This document shows, piece after piece, positions 18,909 through 28,486 of a DNA stretch of 64,000 bases. The first letter of the stretch is position 1; each line of letters starts with the position of its first letter. The translations under genes were made by a program, and so were the position numbers. The notes under the pieces are model-generated. The model saw only the letters and a list, made by a program, of their open reading frames with translations, was not told the DNA's origin and made no database searches. Source of the DNA: Burkholderiales bacterium RIFCSPHIGHO2_12_FULL_63_20 (GTDB lineage Bacteria > Pseudomonadota > Gammaproteobacteria > Burkholderiales > Burkholderiaceae_C); NCBI GenBank assembly GCA_001770775.1, contig MESA01000034.1, positions 227,437 to 291,436 on the forward strand. The letters run 5' to 3'.

Positions 18909-20015
18909 TCAGGTGAGGGGCGCTGCGAAAGGGCAGGCGCGCGTGGGACGGAGGGGGAGGCGGTTCAGGGCCGCATCCAATTGGGCCCAGAAGGCTTCTT
19001 CAGGGTGGAAGTCTAGCCCGGCGACCCAGACCCGTGTGAGGGGGCGCTCTTGTCGGAGTCTGGTCGGGTCGAGTTTGATGGCGTCTTTCTCGGTGACGAT
19101 CAGGTCCAAGGCGGCATCCATCCACGGGAGGTGCGTGAAGTCGGCGTGGTCGGCCAAGGAGAGGCCTCGCACGGTGTAGCCAAGTTCTTGCAATGCGTGG
19201 AAAAAACGCTGGGGCTGCGCGATGCCGGCCAGGGCCAGCACGGTGTCGCCGGACCGTGGCGGGCGAGGTGTGGGGATGCTGCCCGCATCGGGCGATTGCC
19301 ACCATTGCGCCAGGCTGATCAACGGGGCCATGCGACGCCGGGCGAGGAAGCCGGGCAGGGCGGTGCTGGCGTGCGCAGCGTTGTAAAGCACCATTGGCGG
19401 GGCCTGCAGGCCGGGCGTGTCGGGGCTGTCGATGGGCTCGCGCAGGGGGCCGGCGGGCAACAACCAGCCGTTGCCTTGCCCACGTTCGTCGAACACGATG
19501 ACCTCGAGGTCGCGCTGCAGCTTCAGGTGCTGCAGGCCGTCGTCGCACACCAGGATGTCGATCTCGGGGTGCGCGGCGAGCAGGGCCAGTCCGCCTTGCG
19601 CACGGTCGCGGCCAATGGCCATGGGGGCGTGGGTGCGACGCCAGATCAGCAGGGGTTCATCGCCCGTCTCGGCGGCACTCAGCGATGCTTCGGTGGACGC
19701 ATCGAGCAGACGGTGGGCCGGGGCGTCCTGCTTGGCCTTGTAGCCGCGTGTCAGCACACCGGGACGCAGTCCGCGCGCTTGCAGGTGTTGCAGGATGGCC
19801 AGGGTGGTGGGTGTCTTGCCAGCGCCGCCGACGATGCGGTTGCCCACCACCAGAACCGGCACAGGTAGCCGCACGGACGCCAACCACCCCTGCCTGAAGC
19901 CGAACCGACGCAGACGCACCAGCGTCGACATCAGCAATGAGATCGGCCACAGGGCACAGGCCAGAAGGCCGCGGCGCAGCCAGGCGCGGTTGAGATGCTC
20001 TGCGAGGCGGCTCAT
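18909..20015 (-). CDS. lpxK: Tetraacyldisaccharide 4'-kinase
   Basis: LpxK phosphorylates the 4' position of the lipid A disaccharide at the inner membrane. The 368-residue protein has an N-terminal hydrophobic helix (about 17-35), the P-loop in [15 protein letters not shown] (about 56-70), and [20 protein letters not shown] (about 172-191) typical of LpxK. I take ATG 20015; an in-frame TTG at 20021 adds two residues. It follows exbD by 33 bp. The lpxK-trm112-kdsB order supports the assignment. Confidence 0.95.
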   Translation of the reverse strand: MSRLAEHLNRAWLRRGLLACALWPISLLMSTLVRLRRFGFRQGWLASVRLPVPVLVVGNRIVGGAGKTPTTLAILQHLQARGLRPGVLTRGYKAKQDAPAHRLLDASTEASLSAAETGDEPLLIWRRTHAPMAIGRDRAQGGLALLAAHPEIDILVCDDGLQHLKLQRDLEVIVFDERGQGNGWLLPAGPLREPIDSPDTPGLQAPPMVLYNAAHASTALPGFLARRRMAPLISLAQWWQSPDAGSIPTPRPPRSGDTVLALAGIAQPQRFFHALQELGYTVRGLSLADHADFTHLPWMDAALDLIVTEKDAIKLDPTRLRQERPLTRVWVAGLDFHPEEAFWAQLDAALNRLPLRPTRACPFAAPLT

Positions 20016-20048
20016 GGGCAAGAGGCACCCGTGGCGGGCACCAGGTGG

Positions 20049-20495
20049 TCAGGGCGCGGCAGTGCCAGCGCCGTCGTGCTGGCCTTGCGTCGCAAAGGTC
20101 AATTGCGTCAGGCCCACACGTCGCGCCGCATCCATCACGTTGATCACGCTCTGGTGCGAGGCTTGGGCGTCAGCGTTGATGATGATCACGGTGTCCTTGG
20201 CATTGCCGGCGACTTGGGCGAGGCTGGCGGCGAGCGTTTCGATGCCACGCCCCGCCAGCATGCGTTGGTTGACCATGTAGCGGCCATCGGCGGCCACCAG
20301 CACCACGATCTCGGCCGGGCGTGCCTTGCTGGCTTGCGCGTTGGCTGTCGGCAGGTTGATCTTGAGCTCGGTGACCTTCGAATAGGTGGTGGTCAGCATC
20401 AAAAAGATGAGGATGACCAACAAGACGTCGATGAACGGGATCAGGTTGATTTCGGGGTCTTCGGGCGGGCGCCGCTTGCGGAAATTCATCGCCAT
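20049..20495 (-). CDS. exbD: ExbD/TolR family biopolymer transport protein
   Basis: A 148-residue inner-membrane protein of the proton-driven ExbBD/TolQR motors. It has a short cytoplasmic N-terminus (MAMNFRKRRPPEDPEINLIP), one membrane helix (about 20-40, IPFIDVLLVILIFLMLTT) with the essential proton-carrying Asp24, then a periplasmic domain. It starts 12 bp after exbB. No TonB is adjacent, so it may serve TonB elsewhere or another envelope process. Confidence 0.93.
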   Translation of the reverse strand: MAMNFRKRRPPEDPEINLIPFIDVLLVILIFLMLTTTYSKVTELKINLPTANAQASKARPAEIVVLVAADGRYMVNQRMLAGRGIETLAASLAQVAGNAKDTVIIINADAQASHQSVINVMDAARRVGLTQLTFATQGQHDGAGTAAP

Positions 20496-20507
20496 GGCTG
20501 AGGTGCC

Positions 20508-21152
20508 TCAGGCGCCGTTGCGCTTGCCAGGCAAGCGCATCACGTGTTGCAGCATGCGTTCGGCGGCCTCTTCCATCTCCATGGTGTAGCCGTCGATGCG
20601 GGTGCGGAAGTGGCGGTGACAGATCAAGGCCGGGATGGCGACGATCAAGCCAAAGGCCGTGTTGTAAAGCGCCACCGAAATGCCGTGGGCCAGCGCGGTG
20701 GGATCGGTGCCCACACTGCCGTTGGCGCCACCCGATGCGCCGAAAATCTCGATCATGCCGATCAGGGTGCCCAGCAGGCCCAGCAGCGGGGCCGCGCTGG
20801 CGATGGTGCCCAGGGCGTTGAGGTAGCGCTCCATCTGGTGAACCGCTTTGCGGCCGCCGGACTCGAAAGCCAGACGAAGTTTGTCTTCGGAAATACGCGG
20901 TTCGGCAGCGGCAGCGCTCAGGCCTTCGGCCAGCAACTGACCCATGACGGAGTTGTCGGCCAGTTTCTCGATGGTGTCGGCCGCAGGCAGGCCACCCCGG
21001 GTGACCGTGATCACTTCATCGACAAGGTTAGGGGGGGTGACGCGACTGGCCCTCAGGCTCAGGAAGCGTTCGACGATCAGGGCGAGGCCCACGATGGAGC
21101 AAAGGACCAGCGGAATGATGGGCCAGCCGGCAGCTTGTAAGATCGACAGCAA
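20508..21152 (-). CDS. exbB: MotA/TolQ/ExbB proton channel family protein
   Basis: A 214-residue protein with three membrane helices (about 10-30, 110-135, 155-180); the segments APLLGLLGTLIGMIEIF and GISVALYNTAFGLIVAIPAL match the conserved channel helices of ExbB/TolQ. With ExbD it would form the proton-powered motor. The start is TTG at 21152, supported by AGGGAG seven bases upstream; there is no ATG alternative before the first helix. It heads a minus-strand run through exbD, lpxK, trm112, kdsB and adk. The name exbB is preferred over tolQ because no other tol genes are adjacent. Confidence 0.9.
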   Translation of the reverse strand: MLSILQAAGWPIIPLVLCSIVGLALIVERFLSLRASRVTPPNLVDEVITVTRGGLPAADTIEKLADNSVMGQLLAEGLSAAAAEPRISEDKLRLAFESGGRKAVHQMERYLNALGTIASAAPLLGLLGTLIGMIEIFGASGGANGSVGTDPTALAHGISVALYNTAFGLIVAIPALICHRHFRTRIDGYTMEMEEAAERMLQHVMRLPGKRNGA

Positions 21153-21514
21153 CGAAAGACTCCCTGTGAACGCGTTCGTGGGCGGACTTGGTAAAGCGTT
21201 GATTATGGGCTTGAAAATCAGCCTGACGGGGCACGGTGACGCGCTGTTTCATCCCCTGGATTTCCCCGTGTGGCAGGTCCGAGTCATCCACTGATCCTGT
21301 GGATAACTTTGTGGGTAAGCCGTGGGGCATGGCGTCAGAGCCTCGAAAATACGTGCTAAACCTTGGTTTGCTTATTTTTTAAGCAACGCAAAACATATAT
21401 GAATCAACAACTTATGACCTTGCTGGTGCCGTCTTCCCTGGGTGAGGGGTGCCTGCGGGGGTATGTGCCCGTCTGTGGACTTGTCCCGCTAGGGCGGGGC
21501 GCTGGGAGCTGGGC
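21153..21514. other. 362-bp divergent intergenic region, partly AT-rich, with two DnaA-box-like sites
   Basis: Between exbB (minus) and xseA (plus). It holds a perfect DnaA box (21298-21306) and a one-mismatch box (21310-21318) in the same orientation, an AT-rich stretch (about 21346-21416) containing the 7-bp stem TTGCTTA/TAAGCAA with a T5 loop (21368-21386), and a weak -10-like CATAAT for exbB (21207-21202, minus). No gene is visible here. Confidence 0.6.
21298..21318 (-). promoter_or_regulatory. Pair of DnaA-box-like 9-mers
   Basis: TGTGGATAA at 21298-21306 is the exact complement of the R1 DnaA box TTATCCACA; TGTGGGTAA at 21310-21318 differs by one base. Starts are 12 bp apart, in the same direction. 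They could bind DnaA for transcriptional control or titration. Confidence 0.5.
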
Positions 21515-22855
21515 GTGAGCCGCTGGGGCGAGCCGGCAGAGCGGCCCCTGGCGAGGGTGTGGGGGGTGTCGGCTCTGGTGCAGGCCATCGGCGACAGTCT
21601 GGCCACGCGGTTTGCGGGGTGTGTGGTGCGAGGCGAAATCAGCGGCTTCACACGCGCGGCCAGTGGACATGGCTATTTCACGCTCAAGGACGAGTGCGGT
21701 CAGGCTTCGCTTCGGTGTGCGATGTTTCGGCGCGCCTTGTCTCAGGTGGACTTTCATCCCGCAGAAGGCATGTTGGTGGAGGCCCGCGGCAACCTGGCGG
21801 TGTACGAGGCGCGCGGTGAGTTGCAGTTGGTGGTCGAGGGTTTGCAGCGGGCGGGTGCGGGCGCCTTGTACGAGCAGTTCTTGCGGCTGAAGGCGAGGCT
21901 GGAGGCAGAGGGGCTGTTTGACGCAGCCCGCAAACGGCCAATCCCGGGTTATCCGCGTCGCATCGGCGTGGTGACCTCGCTGGCGGCCGCCGCCTTGCAC
22001 GACGTGTTGACGGCGCTGGCGCGGCGTGTGCCACACGTCGAGGTGGTCGTCTCGCCGGCTGCGGTGCAGGGGGCAGAGGCACCAGCGCAACTGGTGCAGG
22101 CATTGGTGGCCTTGTCGCTGGCGCATCGGGATGGCGTGCCGCTGGACGCGGTGATCGTGTGCCGGGGCGGCGGCTCGATGGAGGACCTGTGGCCGTTCAA
22201 CGACGAGCGGGTGGTGCGTGCGGTGGTGGGGTGTCCGGTCCCGGTGATCAGTGGTGTGGGGCACGAGACCGATGTCACCCTGGTGGACTTTGCGGCCGAC
22301 CTGCGCGCGCCCACGCCGACTGCGGCGGCGGAGATGGTGGCGCGCGATCGCGGCGACGCATTGGCGCAGCTGGATGCGCTGGCGCAGCACCTGTCGCACC
22401 GGATGGGGCAACGCCTGGATGGCCAGGCTCAACGGCTGGACCAGATCGCGTTTCGCCTGACGCGCCCCTCCCAGCTGTTGGGACAGCAGGTGCAGCGGCT
22501 GCACATGGCAGAGCACCGCATGCTGGCGGCCTGTCAGCGACGTGTTCAAGGGGCAGGGCAGGCCTTGCCGGTGCTGCAGGCGCGCCTGATGCGCGCCACG
22601 GCCGGTCAGTTGGCTCAGGCGCAGGCACGCCTGGCGGCGCGTGGCGATCGGCTCGAGGCCTTGAGCCCGCAGCGTGTGCTGGAGCGCGGTTATGCCTGGC
22701 TGGCGGATGCGGGTGGCCACGCGATCACGGGCGTGGATCAGGTCCAGGTTGGTCAGGCGGTGTCAGCCACCCTGGCGGACGGCTTGTTGCACCTGCGCGT
22801 CATGGAAGCCGAGGCCAGTGGCGCGGCTGGAGCGACCATAAGCCCTGCGCCGTGA
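21515..22855 (+). CDS. xseA: Exodeoxyribonuclease VII large subunit
   Basis: XseA with small subunit XseB degrades single-stranded DNA from both ends. From GTG 21515 the protein has 446 residues: an OB-fold N-terminal domain (VRGEISGFTRAASGHGYFTL, about 35-54), the catalytic core with IGVVTSLAAAALHDVL (about 150) and CRGGGSMEDLWPFNDE (about 213) plus GVGHETDVTLVDFAAD (about 245), and a long coiled-coil C-terminus. The start is chosen by GGGAG upstream of GTG; the frame extends to 21449 without support. xseB is not in the window. sodB follows 87 bp later. Confidence 0.94.
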   Translation: MSRWGEPAERPLARVWGVSALVQAIGDSLATRFAGCVVRGEISGFTRAASGHGYFTLKDECGQASLRCAMFRRALSQVDFHPAEGMLVEARGNLAVYEARGELQLVVEGLQRAGAGALYEQFLRLKARLEAEGLFDAARKRPIPGYPRRIGVVTSLAAAALHDVLTALARRVPHVEVVVSPAAVQGAEAPAQLVQALVALSLAHRDGVPLDAVIVCRGGGSMEDLWPFNDERVVRAVVGCPVPVISGVGHETDVTLVDFAADLRAPTPTAAAEMVARDRGDALAQLDALAQHLSHRMGQRLDGQAQRLDQIAFRLTRPSQLLGQQVQRLHMAEHRMLAACQRRVQGAGQALPVLQARLMRATAGQLAQAQARLAARGDRLEALSPQRVLERGYAWLADAGGHAITGVDQVQVGQAVSATLADGLLHLRVMEAEASGAAGATISPAP

Positions 22856-22897
22856 CGGGCCATGCTTCCACATGCTGGAGTCTCCTTCAGCTGTGCC

Positions 22898-22903
22898 TAC
22901 AAT
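22898..22903 (+). promoter_or_regulatory. Candidate -10 box for sodB
   Basis: TACAAT lies 40 bp before the sodB ATG; a CTGGAG hexamer 17 bp further upstream is a weak -35. It fits an independent sodB transcript. Confidence 0.4.
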
Positions 22904-22942
22904 CGTGATCGATTTCACCACCCATCAATCAGGAACAGCACC

Positions 22943-23524
22943 ATGGCACATACGCTTCCCCCACTGCCGTACGCACAAGACGCTCTGGCTCCGCACATCA
23001 GCGCCGAGACCTTCGAATACCACTACGGCAAGCACCATCAGGCTTACGTCACCAACCTGAACAACCTGATCCCCGGCACCGAGTTTGAAACGCTGTCGCT
23101 GGAAGAGATTGTCAAGAAGGCCAGCGGTGGCATCTACAACAATGCCGCCCAGGTCTGGAACCACACCTTCTTCTGGAGCTGCATGAAGCCCAATGGCGGC
23201 GGTGCGCCCACCGGCAAGCTGGCTGACGCCATCAACGCCAAGTTTGGCAGCTACGACGCGTTCAAGGAGGCCTTCACCAAGTCGGCTGTGGGCAACTTCG
23301 GTTCTGGCTGGACCTTCCTGGTCAAGAAGGCCGACGGTTCGGTGGACATTGCCAACTTTGGCCCCGCCGGCACCCCGCTGACCACCGGCGACACAGCCCT
23401 GATGACCATCGACGTGTGGGAACATGCCTACTACATCGACTACCGCAATGCCCGCCCGAAGTTCGTGGAAACCTTCCTGAACAGCCTGGTGAACTGGGAC
23501 TTCGCCGCCAAGAACTTCGGTTGA
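22943..23524 (+). CDS. sodB: Iron superoxide dismutase
   Basis: SodB dismutates superoxide to peroxide and oxygen in the cytoplasm. The 193-residue protein has metal ligands His27 (YHYGKHH), His74 (VWNHTFFW), Asp157 and His161 ([11 protein letters not shown]). Gln70 just before VWNHTF is the residue position typical of Fe- rather than Mn-enzymes, and length is right for SodB. Start ATG 22943 has AGGA nine bases upstream; the longer frame from 22862 is an extension. It is followed by a strong terminator. Confidence 0.96.
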   Translation: MAHTLPPLPYAQDALAPHISAETFEYHYGKHHQAYVTNLNNLIPGTEFETLSLEEIVKKASGGIYNNAAQVWNHTFFWSCMKPNGGGAPTGKLADAINAKFGSYDAFKEAFTKSAVGNFGSGWTFLVKKADGSVDIANFGPAGTPLTTGDTALMTIDVWEHAYYIDYRNARPKFVETFLNSLVNWDFAAKNFG

Positions 23525-23544
23525 TTCCCGACGTTTTTCGCATC

Positions 23545-23569
23545 AAAGCCGGGCTCGTCCCGGCTTTTT
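23545..23569 (+). terminator. Intrinsic terminator after sodB
   Basis: AAAGCCGGG (23545-23553), loop CTCGT, CCCGGCTTT (23559-23567), then further T residues. It is 20 bp beyond the sodB stop. Confidence 0.9.
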
Positions 23570-23819
23570 CATGTCTTCTTTGTGAAAATTGTTCGCCCTT
23601 CGGACGGGGGTTGAAAAGTTTTGCCCGACGTGGCAGCACGGAATCTTCATCGGTGCTACATTGATTGGGTTCTTTACGGCCCTTCCCGTCGCCCTTGCTC
23701 GACCTGGTCTCCAGGCAGTCAGCAAGGCGGGTCGCAATCCGCCAACCGGTCAAGCCGTGTCGCGGAAGGTTTTATCAACCAGCCAATGTCTCAGGAAACC
23801 TGAGAGTGAGGTGAGCGAA
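23570..23819 (+). promoter_or_regulatory. Leader/promoter region of the 2-oxoglutarate dehydrogenase genes
   Basis: About 250 bp with no supported gene. A -10-like TACATT is at 23657-23662 but no good -35 fits it, and it would give a leader of about 155 nt. The frame open from 23589 runs into sucA but has no start-site support, and its composition is unlike the SucA N-terminus. Confidence 0.4.
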
Positions 23820-26675
23820 ATGATGCAGCAGTTCAGGTCGAACTCGTACCTGTTCGGGGGTAACGCCCCCTATGTCGAAGAGTTGTACGAGGCGTATCTC
23901 GACAACCCCGGTTCCGTGCCAGATAACTGGCGCTCCTACTTCGACGCCCTCCAGAACGTCCCTGCCGGCGACGGCACCGACCAGCGCGATGTGGCCCATG
24001 CCCCCGTGGTCGAGTCCTTCGCCCAGCGCGCCAAGGCCAATGCCTTCATGGTCAAGACCAGCTCCGCTGATCTTGCTGTGGCCCGCAAGCAGGTTCACGT
24101 ACAGTCCCTGATTGCTGCCTATCGTTTCCTCGGTTCCCGCTGGGCGGATCTTGATCCGCTCAAGCGTCAGGAACGTCCGAACATCCCCGAGCTCGACCCG
24201 ACCTTCTACGGCTTCGTCGAGTCCGACAAGGAAATTTCGTTCAGCGCCACGAACACCTACTTCACCAAGGCCGAGCACATGACCTTGCGCGAAATGGTGC
24301 AGGCCCTGCGTGAGACCTACTGCGGCAGCATCGGCGCCGAGTTCATGCACATCACCGACCCCGGTGAGAAACGCTGGTGGCAGGAAAAGCTCGAGAGCGT
24401 GCGCTCCAAGCCCACCTACACCGTTGAGAAGAAAAAGCACATCCTCGACCGCTTGACGGCAGCCGAGGGTCTGGAGCGTTTCCTCCACACCAAGTACGTA
24501 GGCCAGAAGCGCTTCTCGTTGGAAGGTGGTGAAAGCTTCATCGCCTCCATGGATGAGCTGATCCAGAGCGCCGGCGAAAAGGGCATTCAGGAAATCGTGA
24601 TCGGCATGGCCCACCGTGGTCGCCTGAACGTGCTGGTCAACACCCTGGGCAAGCAGCCCAAGGAGCTGTTCTCCGAGTTCGATCACACCGCACCCGAAGA
24701 CCTGCCTGCCGGTGACGTGAAGTACCACCAGGGTTTCAGCTCCGACGTGACCACCCGTGGCGGTCCGGTCCACCTGTCGTTGGCCTTCAACCCGTCTCAC
24801 CTGGAGATCGTGAACCCGGTGGTCGAAGGTTCGGTGCGTGCCCGCATGGACCGTCGTGGCGACGCACGTGCCGATCAGGTGCTGCCCATTCTGGTGCACG
24901 GTGACGCCGCTTTCGCCGGTCAAGGCGTGAACCAGGAAACCCTGGCGCTGGCCCAGACGCGTGGTTACACCACCGGCGGCACGGTTCACATCATCATCAA
25001 CAACCAGATCGGGTTCACCACCTCCGATCCGCGTGACCTGCGCTCCACCCTGTACTGCACGGACATCGTCAAGGGTGTGGAGTCGCCGGTGCTGCACGTC
25101 AATGGTGACGATCCGGAGGCCGTGGTCTTTGCGACCGAGTTGGCCCTGGAATACCGCATGGCCTTCCGCAAGGACGTGGTCGTCGACATCATCTGCTTCC
25201 GCAAGCTGGGCCACAACGAGCAAGACACGCCGAGCCTGACCCAGCCGCTGATGTACAAGAAGATTGCGGCTCACCCTGGCACGCGCAAGCTGTATGCCGA
25301 CAAGCTGTCTGCCCAAGGCATGGGTGAGACGCTGGGTGACGACATGGCCAAAGCCTATCGCGCAGCGATGGACGAAGGCCGCCACACCATTGACCCGGTG
25401 CTGACCAACTACCAGCGCAAGCATGCGGTGGACTGGTCGCCTTACTTGGGCAAGAAGTGGACCGACGGTGGCGACACCGCCATCCCGCTCGCCGAGTGGA
25501 AGCGTCTGTCCGAGCGTCTGACCACGCTGCCGGACAGCATCTCGCCGCACCAACTGGTGAAGAAGGTGTACGCCGATCGCGCGGCGATGGGCCGTGGTGA
25601 GGTCAACGTGGACTGGGGCATGGGCGAGCACATGGCGTTCGCCTCGCTGGTGGCCTCGGGCTACCCGGTGCGTCTGTCGGGTGAGGACTGCGGTCGCGGC
25701 ACCTTCACCCACCGCCATGCTGTCATCCACGATCAAAGCCGTGAGAAGTGGGACGAAGGCACCTACGTGCCGTTGCAGAACGTCGCCGACAACCAGGCTC
25801 CGTTCGTCGTCATCGACTCCATCCTGTCGGAAGAGGCCGTGCTGGCCTTCGAATACGGTTACGCCGGTTCGGATCCCAACAGCCTGGTGATCTGGGAAGC
25901 CCAGTTCGGCGACTTCGCCAACGGCGCGCAGGTGGTGATCGACCAGTTCATCGCCTCGGGTGAAGTGAAGTGGGGCCGTGCCAACGGCCTGACCATGATG
26001 CTGCCGCACGGCTACGAAGGCCAAGGCCCTGAGCACAGCTCGGCGCGCCTGGAGCGCTTCATGCAGCTGGCGGCCGACAACAACATGCAGATCGTGCAGC
26101 CGACCACGGCCAGCCAGATCTTCCACGTGTTGCGTCGTCAGATGGTGCGCATGTTCCGCAAGCCGCTGGTCATCATGACGCCCAAGTCGCTGCTGCGTAA
26201 CAAGGATGCCACCTCGCCTCTGATCGAGTTCACGCGTGGCGAGTTCCGCACCGTGATCGGTGAGGTCGATGAGGCCATCGATGCATCGAAGGTCAAGCGC
26301 GTGATCTGCTGCTCGGGCAAGGTCTACTACGACCTGGTCAAGAAGCGGGCCGAGAAGAAGTCGTTCGACACGGCTATCGTCCGTGTGGAGCAGCTCTATC
26401 CGTTCCCGCACAAGGCTTTCGCCGCAGAACTGAAGAAGTATCCCAACCTGAGCGAGTTGGTGTGGTGCCAGGACGAGCCACAGAACCAGGGTGCCTGGTT
26501 CTTCGTGCAGCACTACATCCACGAGAACATGGCTGAAGGCCAGAAGCTGGGCTATGCAGGGCGTCCTGCCTCCGCTTCGCCGGCAGTGGGTTATGCCCAC
26601 CTGCACCAGGAACAGCAGAAGTCGTTGCTGGACCAGGCATTCGCCAAGCTCAAGGGCTTCGTTCTCACCAAGTAA
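23820..26675 (+). CDS. sucA: 2-oxoglutarate dehydrogenase E1 component
   Basis: The thiamine-diphosphate decarboxylase of the TCA-cycle 2-oxoglutarate dehydrogenase complex. The 951-residue protein starts MMQQFRSNSYLFGGNAPYVE, the usual E1o N-terminus that contacts E2. Further on are IGMAHRGRLNVLVNTLGK (about 261), HGDAAFAGQGVNQETLALAQ (about 360) and CFRKLGHNEQDTPS (about 459), hallmarks of OdhA. Start is ATG 23820 (or the adjacent ATG 23823), with GAGGTG upstream. sucB follows after 108 bp containing a large stem-loop. Confidence 0.97.
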   Translation: MMQQFRSNSYLFGGNAPYVEELYEAYLDNPGSVPDNWRSYFDALQNVPAGDGTDQRDVAHAPVVESFAQRAKANAFMVKTSSADLAVARKQVHVQSLIAAYRFLGSRWADLDPLKRQERPNIPELDPTFYGFVESDKEISFSATNTYFTKAEHMTLREMVQALRETYCGSIGAEFMHITDPGEKRWWQEKLESVRSKPTYTVEKKKHILDRLTAAEGLERFLHTKYVGQKRFSLEGGESFIASMDELIQSAGEKGIQEIVIGMAHRGRLNVLVNTLGKQPKELFSEFDHTAPEDLPAGDVKYHQGFSSDVTTRGGPVHLSLAFNPSHLEIVNPVVEGSVRARMDRRGDARADQVLPILVHGDAAFAGQGVNQETLALAQTRGYTTGGTVHIIINNQIGFTTSDPRDLRSTLYCTDIVKGVESPVLHVNGDDPEAVVFATELALEYRMAFRKDVVVDIICFRKLGHNEQDTPSLTQPLMYKKIAAHPGTRKLYADKLSAQGMGETLGDDMAKAYRAAMDEGRHTIDPVLTNYQRKHAVDWSPYLGKKWTDGGDTAIPLAEWKRLSERLTTLPDSISPHQLVKKVYADRAAMGRGEVNVDWGMGEHMAFASLVASGYPVRLSGEDCGRGTFTHRHAVIHDQSREKWDEGTYVPLQNVADNQAPFVVIDSILSEEAVLAFEYGYAGSDPNSLVIWEAQFGDFANGAQVVIDQFIASGEVKWGRANGLTMMLPHGYEGQGPEHSSARLERFMQLAADNNMQIVQPTTASQIFHVLRRQMVRMFRKPLVIMTPKSLLRNKDATSPLIEFTRGEFRTVIGEVDEAIDASKVKRVICCSGKVYYDLVKKRAEKKSFDTAIVRVEQLYPFPHKAFAAELKKYPNLSELVWCQDEPQNQGAWFFVQHYIHENMAEGQKLGYAGRPASASPAVGYAHLHQEQQKSLLDQAFAKLKGFVLTK

Positions 26676-26690
26676 GGTTTTGGCGGTCCA

Positions 26691-26754
26691 GGCGTGCCTG
26701 TGACCCGGTCCGAGCGGTTGGCCCACGAAGGGCACCGGACGGGCAGGGCACGCC
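26691..26754 (+). repeat. Nested stem-loop in the sucA-sucB gap
   Basis: An outer 8-bp stem GGCGTGCC (26691-26698) with GGCACGCC (26747-26754) encloses a 5-bp stem GTCCG (26708-26712) with CGGAC (26736-26740) and a 4-bp GCCC/GGGC tip (26721-26724 and 26730-26733). No U-tract follows. It probably shapes mRNA processing or the E1:E2 expression ratio. Confidence 0.6.
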
Positions 26755-26783
26755 AAGAGTGACCGCAACAGGAGATACACATC

Positions 26784-28058
<1,275 letters not shown>

Positions 28059-28133
28059 TTTTGAGTTTTGCGGCCGGGCGGACCTCACAAGGGTCCGCTC
28101 GGAACCTGCATCCACCCACAGAGAGAGCCCACC

Positions 28134-28454
28134 ATGTCCCAGGCTGATGAACTTGAACGGCTGGCCACATTGCGAGATCGCGGTGTGATCAGTGAAGAGG
28201 AGTTTCAGCAGTTGAAGACGCGCGTCATCCAGGGGGGCGTGACGCCCCCCGTGGGCGCACCGATGCTGTCGACCGTGAACCGCCTGCGGCGTTCGCGTGA
28301 TGACCGATGGTTGGGTGGCGTGTGCGGCGGCGTGGCGCGTCTGACCGGGATGGAGTCCTGGGTCTGGCGCATGGCGTTTGCCTTGCTGTTTCTGTTCTGG
28401 GGTGCAGGCCTGCTGCTCTACATCCTGCTGTGGATCTTCGTTCCGGACGAATGA
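28134..28454 (+). CDS. PspC domain membrane protein with short SHOCT-like N-terminus
   Basis: A 106-residue protein. The N-terminus ([20 protein letters not shown], about 6-25) resembles the short SHOCT oligomerisation motif. Residues about 50-105 form a PspC domain: [20 protein letters not shown] followed by two closely spaced hydrophobic segments ending [14 protein letters not shown]. PspC proteins take part in the phage-shock membrane-stress response, but no pspA/B/F gene is adjacent. It sits 75 bp after sucB and 32 bp before lpdA on the same strand, so it is probably transcribed with the dehydrogenase genes. Start ATG 28134 has a GAGAG-type ribosome binding site. Confidence 0.85.
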   Translation: MSQADELERLATLRDRGVISEEEFQQLKTRVIQGGVTPPVGAPMLSTVNRLRRSRDDRWLGGVCGGVARLTGMESWVWRMAFALLFLFWGAGLLLYILLWIFVPDE

Positions 28455-28486
28455 TCCCGACTCAACCTGCTGAACACCACCACATC

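Noticed and set aside
21298-21420. Chromosomal replication origin
   Set aside because: Only two DnaA-like boxes, and no dnaA, dnaN, gyrB or rpmH nearby. Kept as a regulatory candidate only.
23775-26780. 1001-residue minus-strand frame opposite sucA
   Set aside because: It mirrors the whole of sucA in a fixed frame and is rich in His, Val, Leu and Gln, typical of antisense frames in high-GC genes. No domain is visible.
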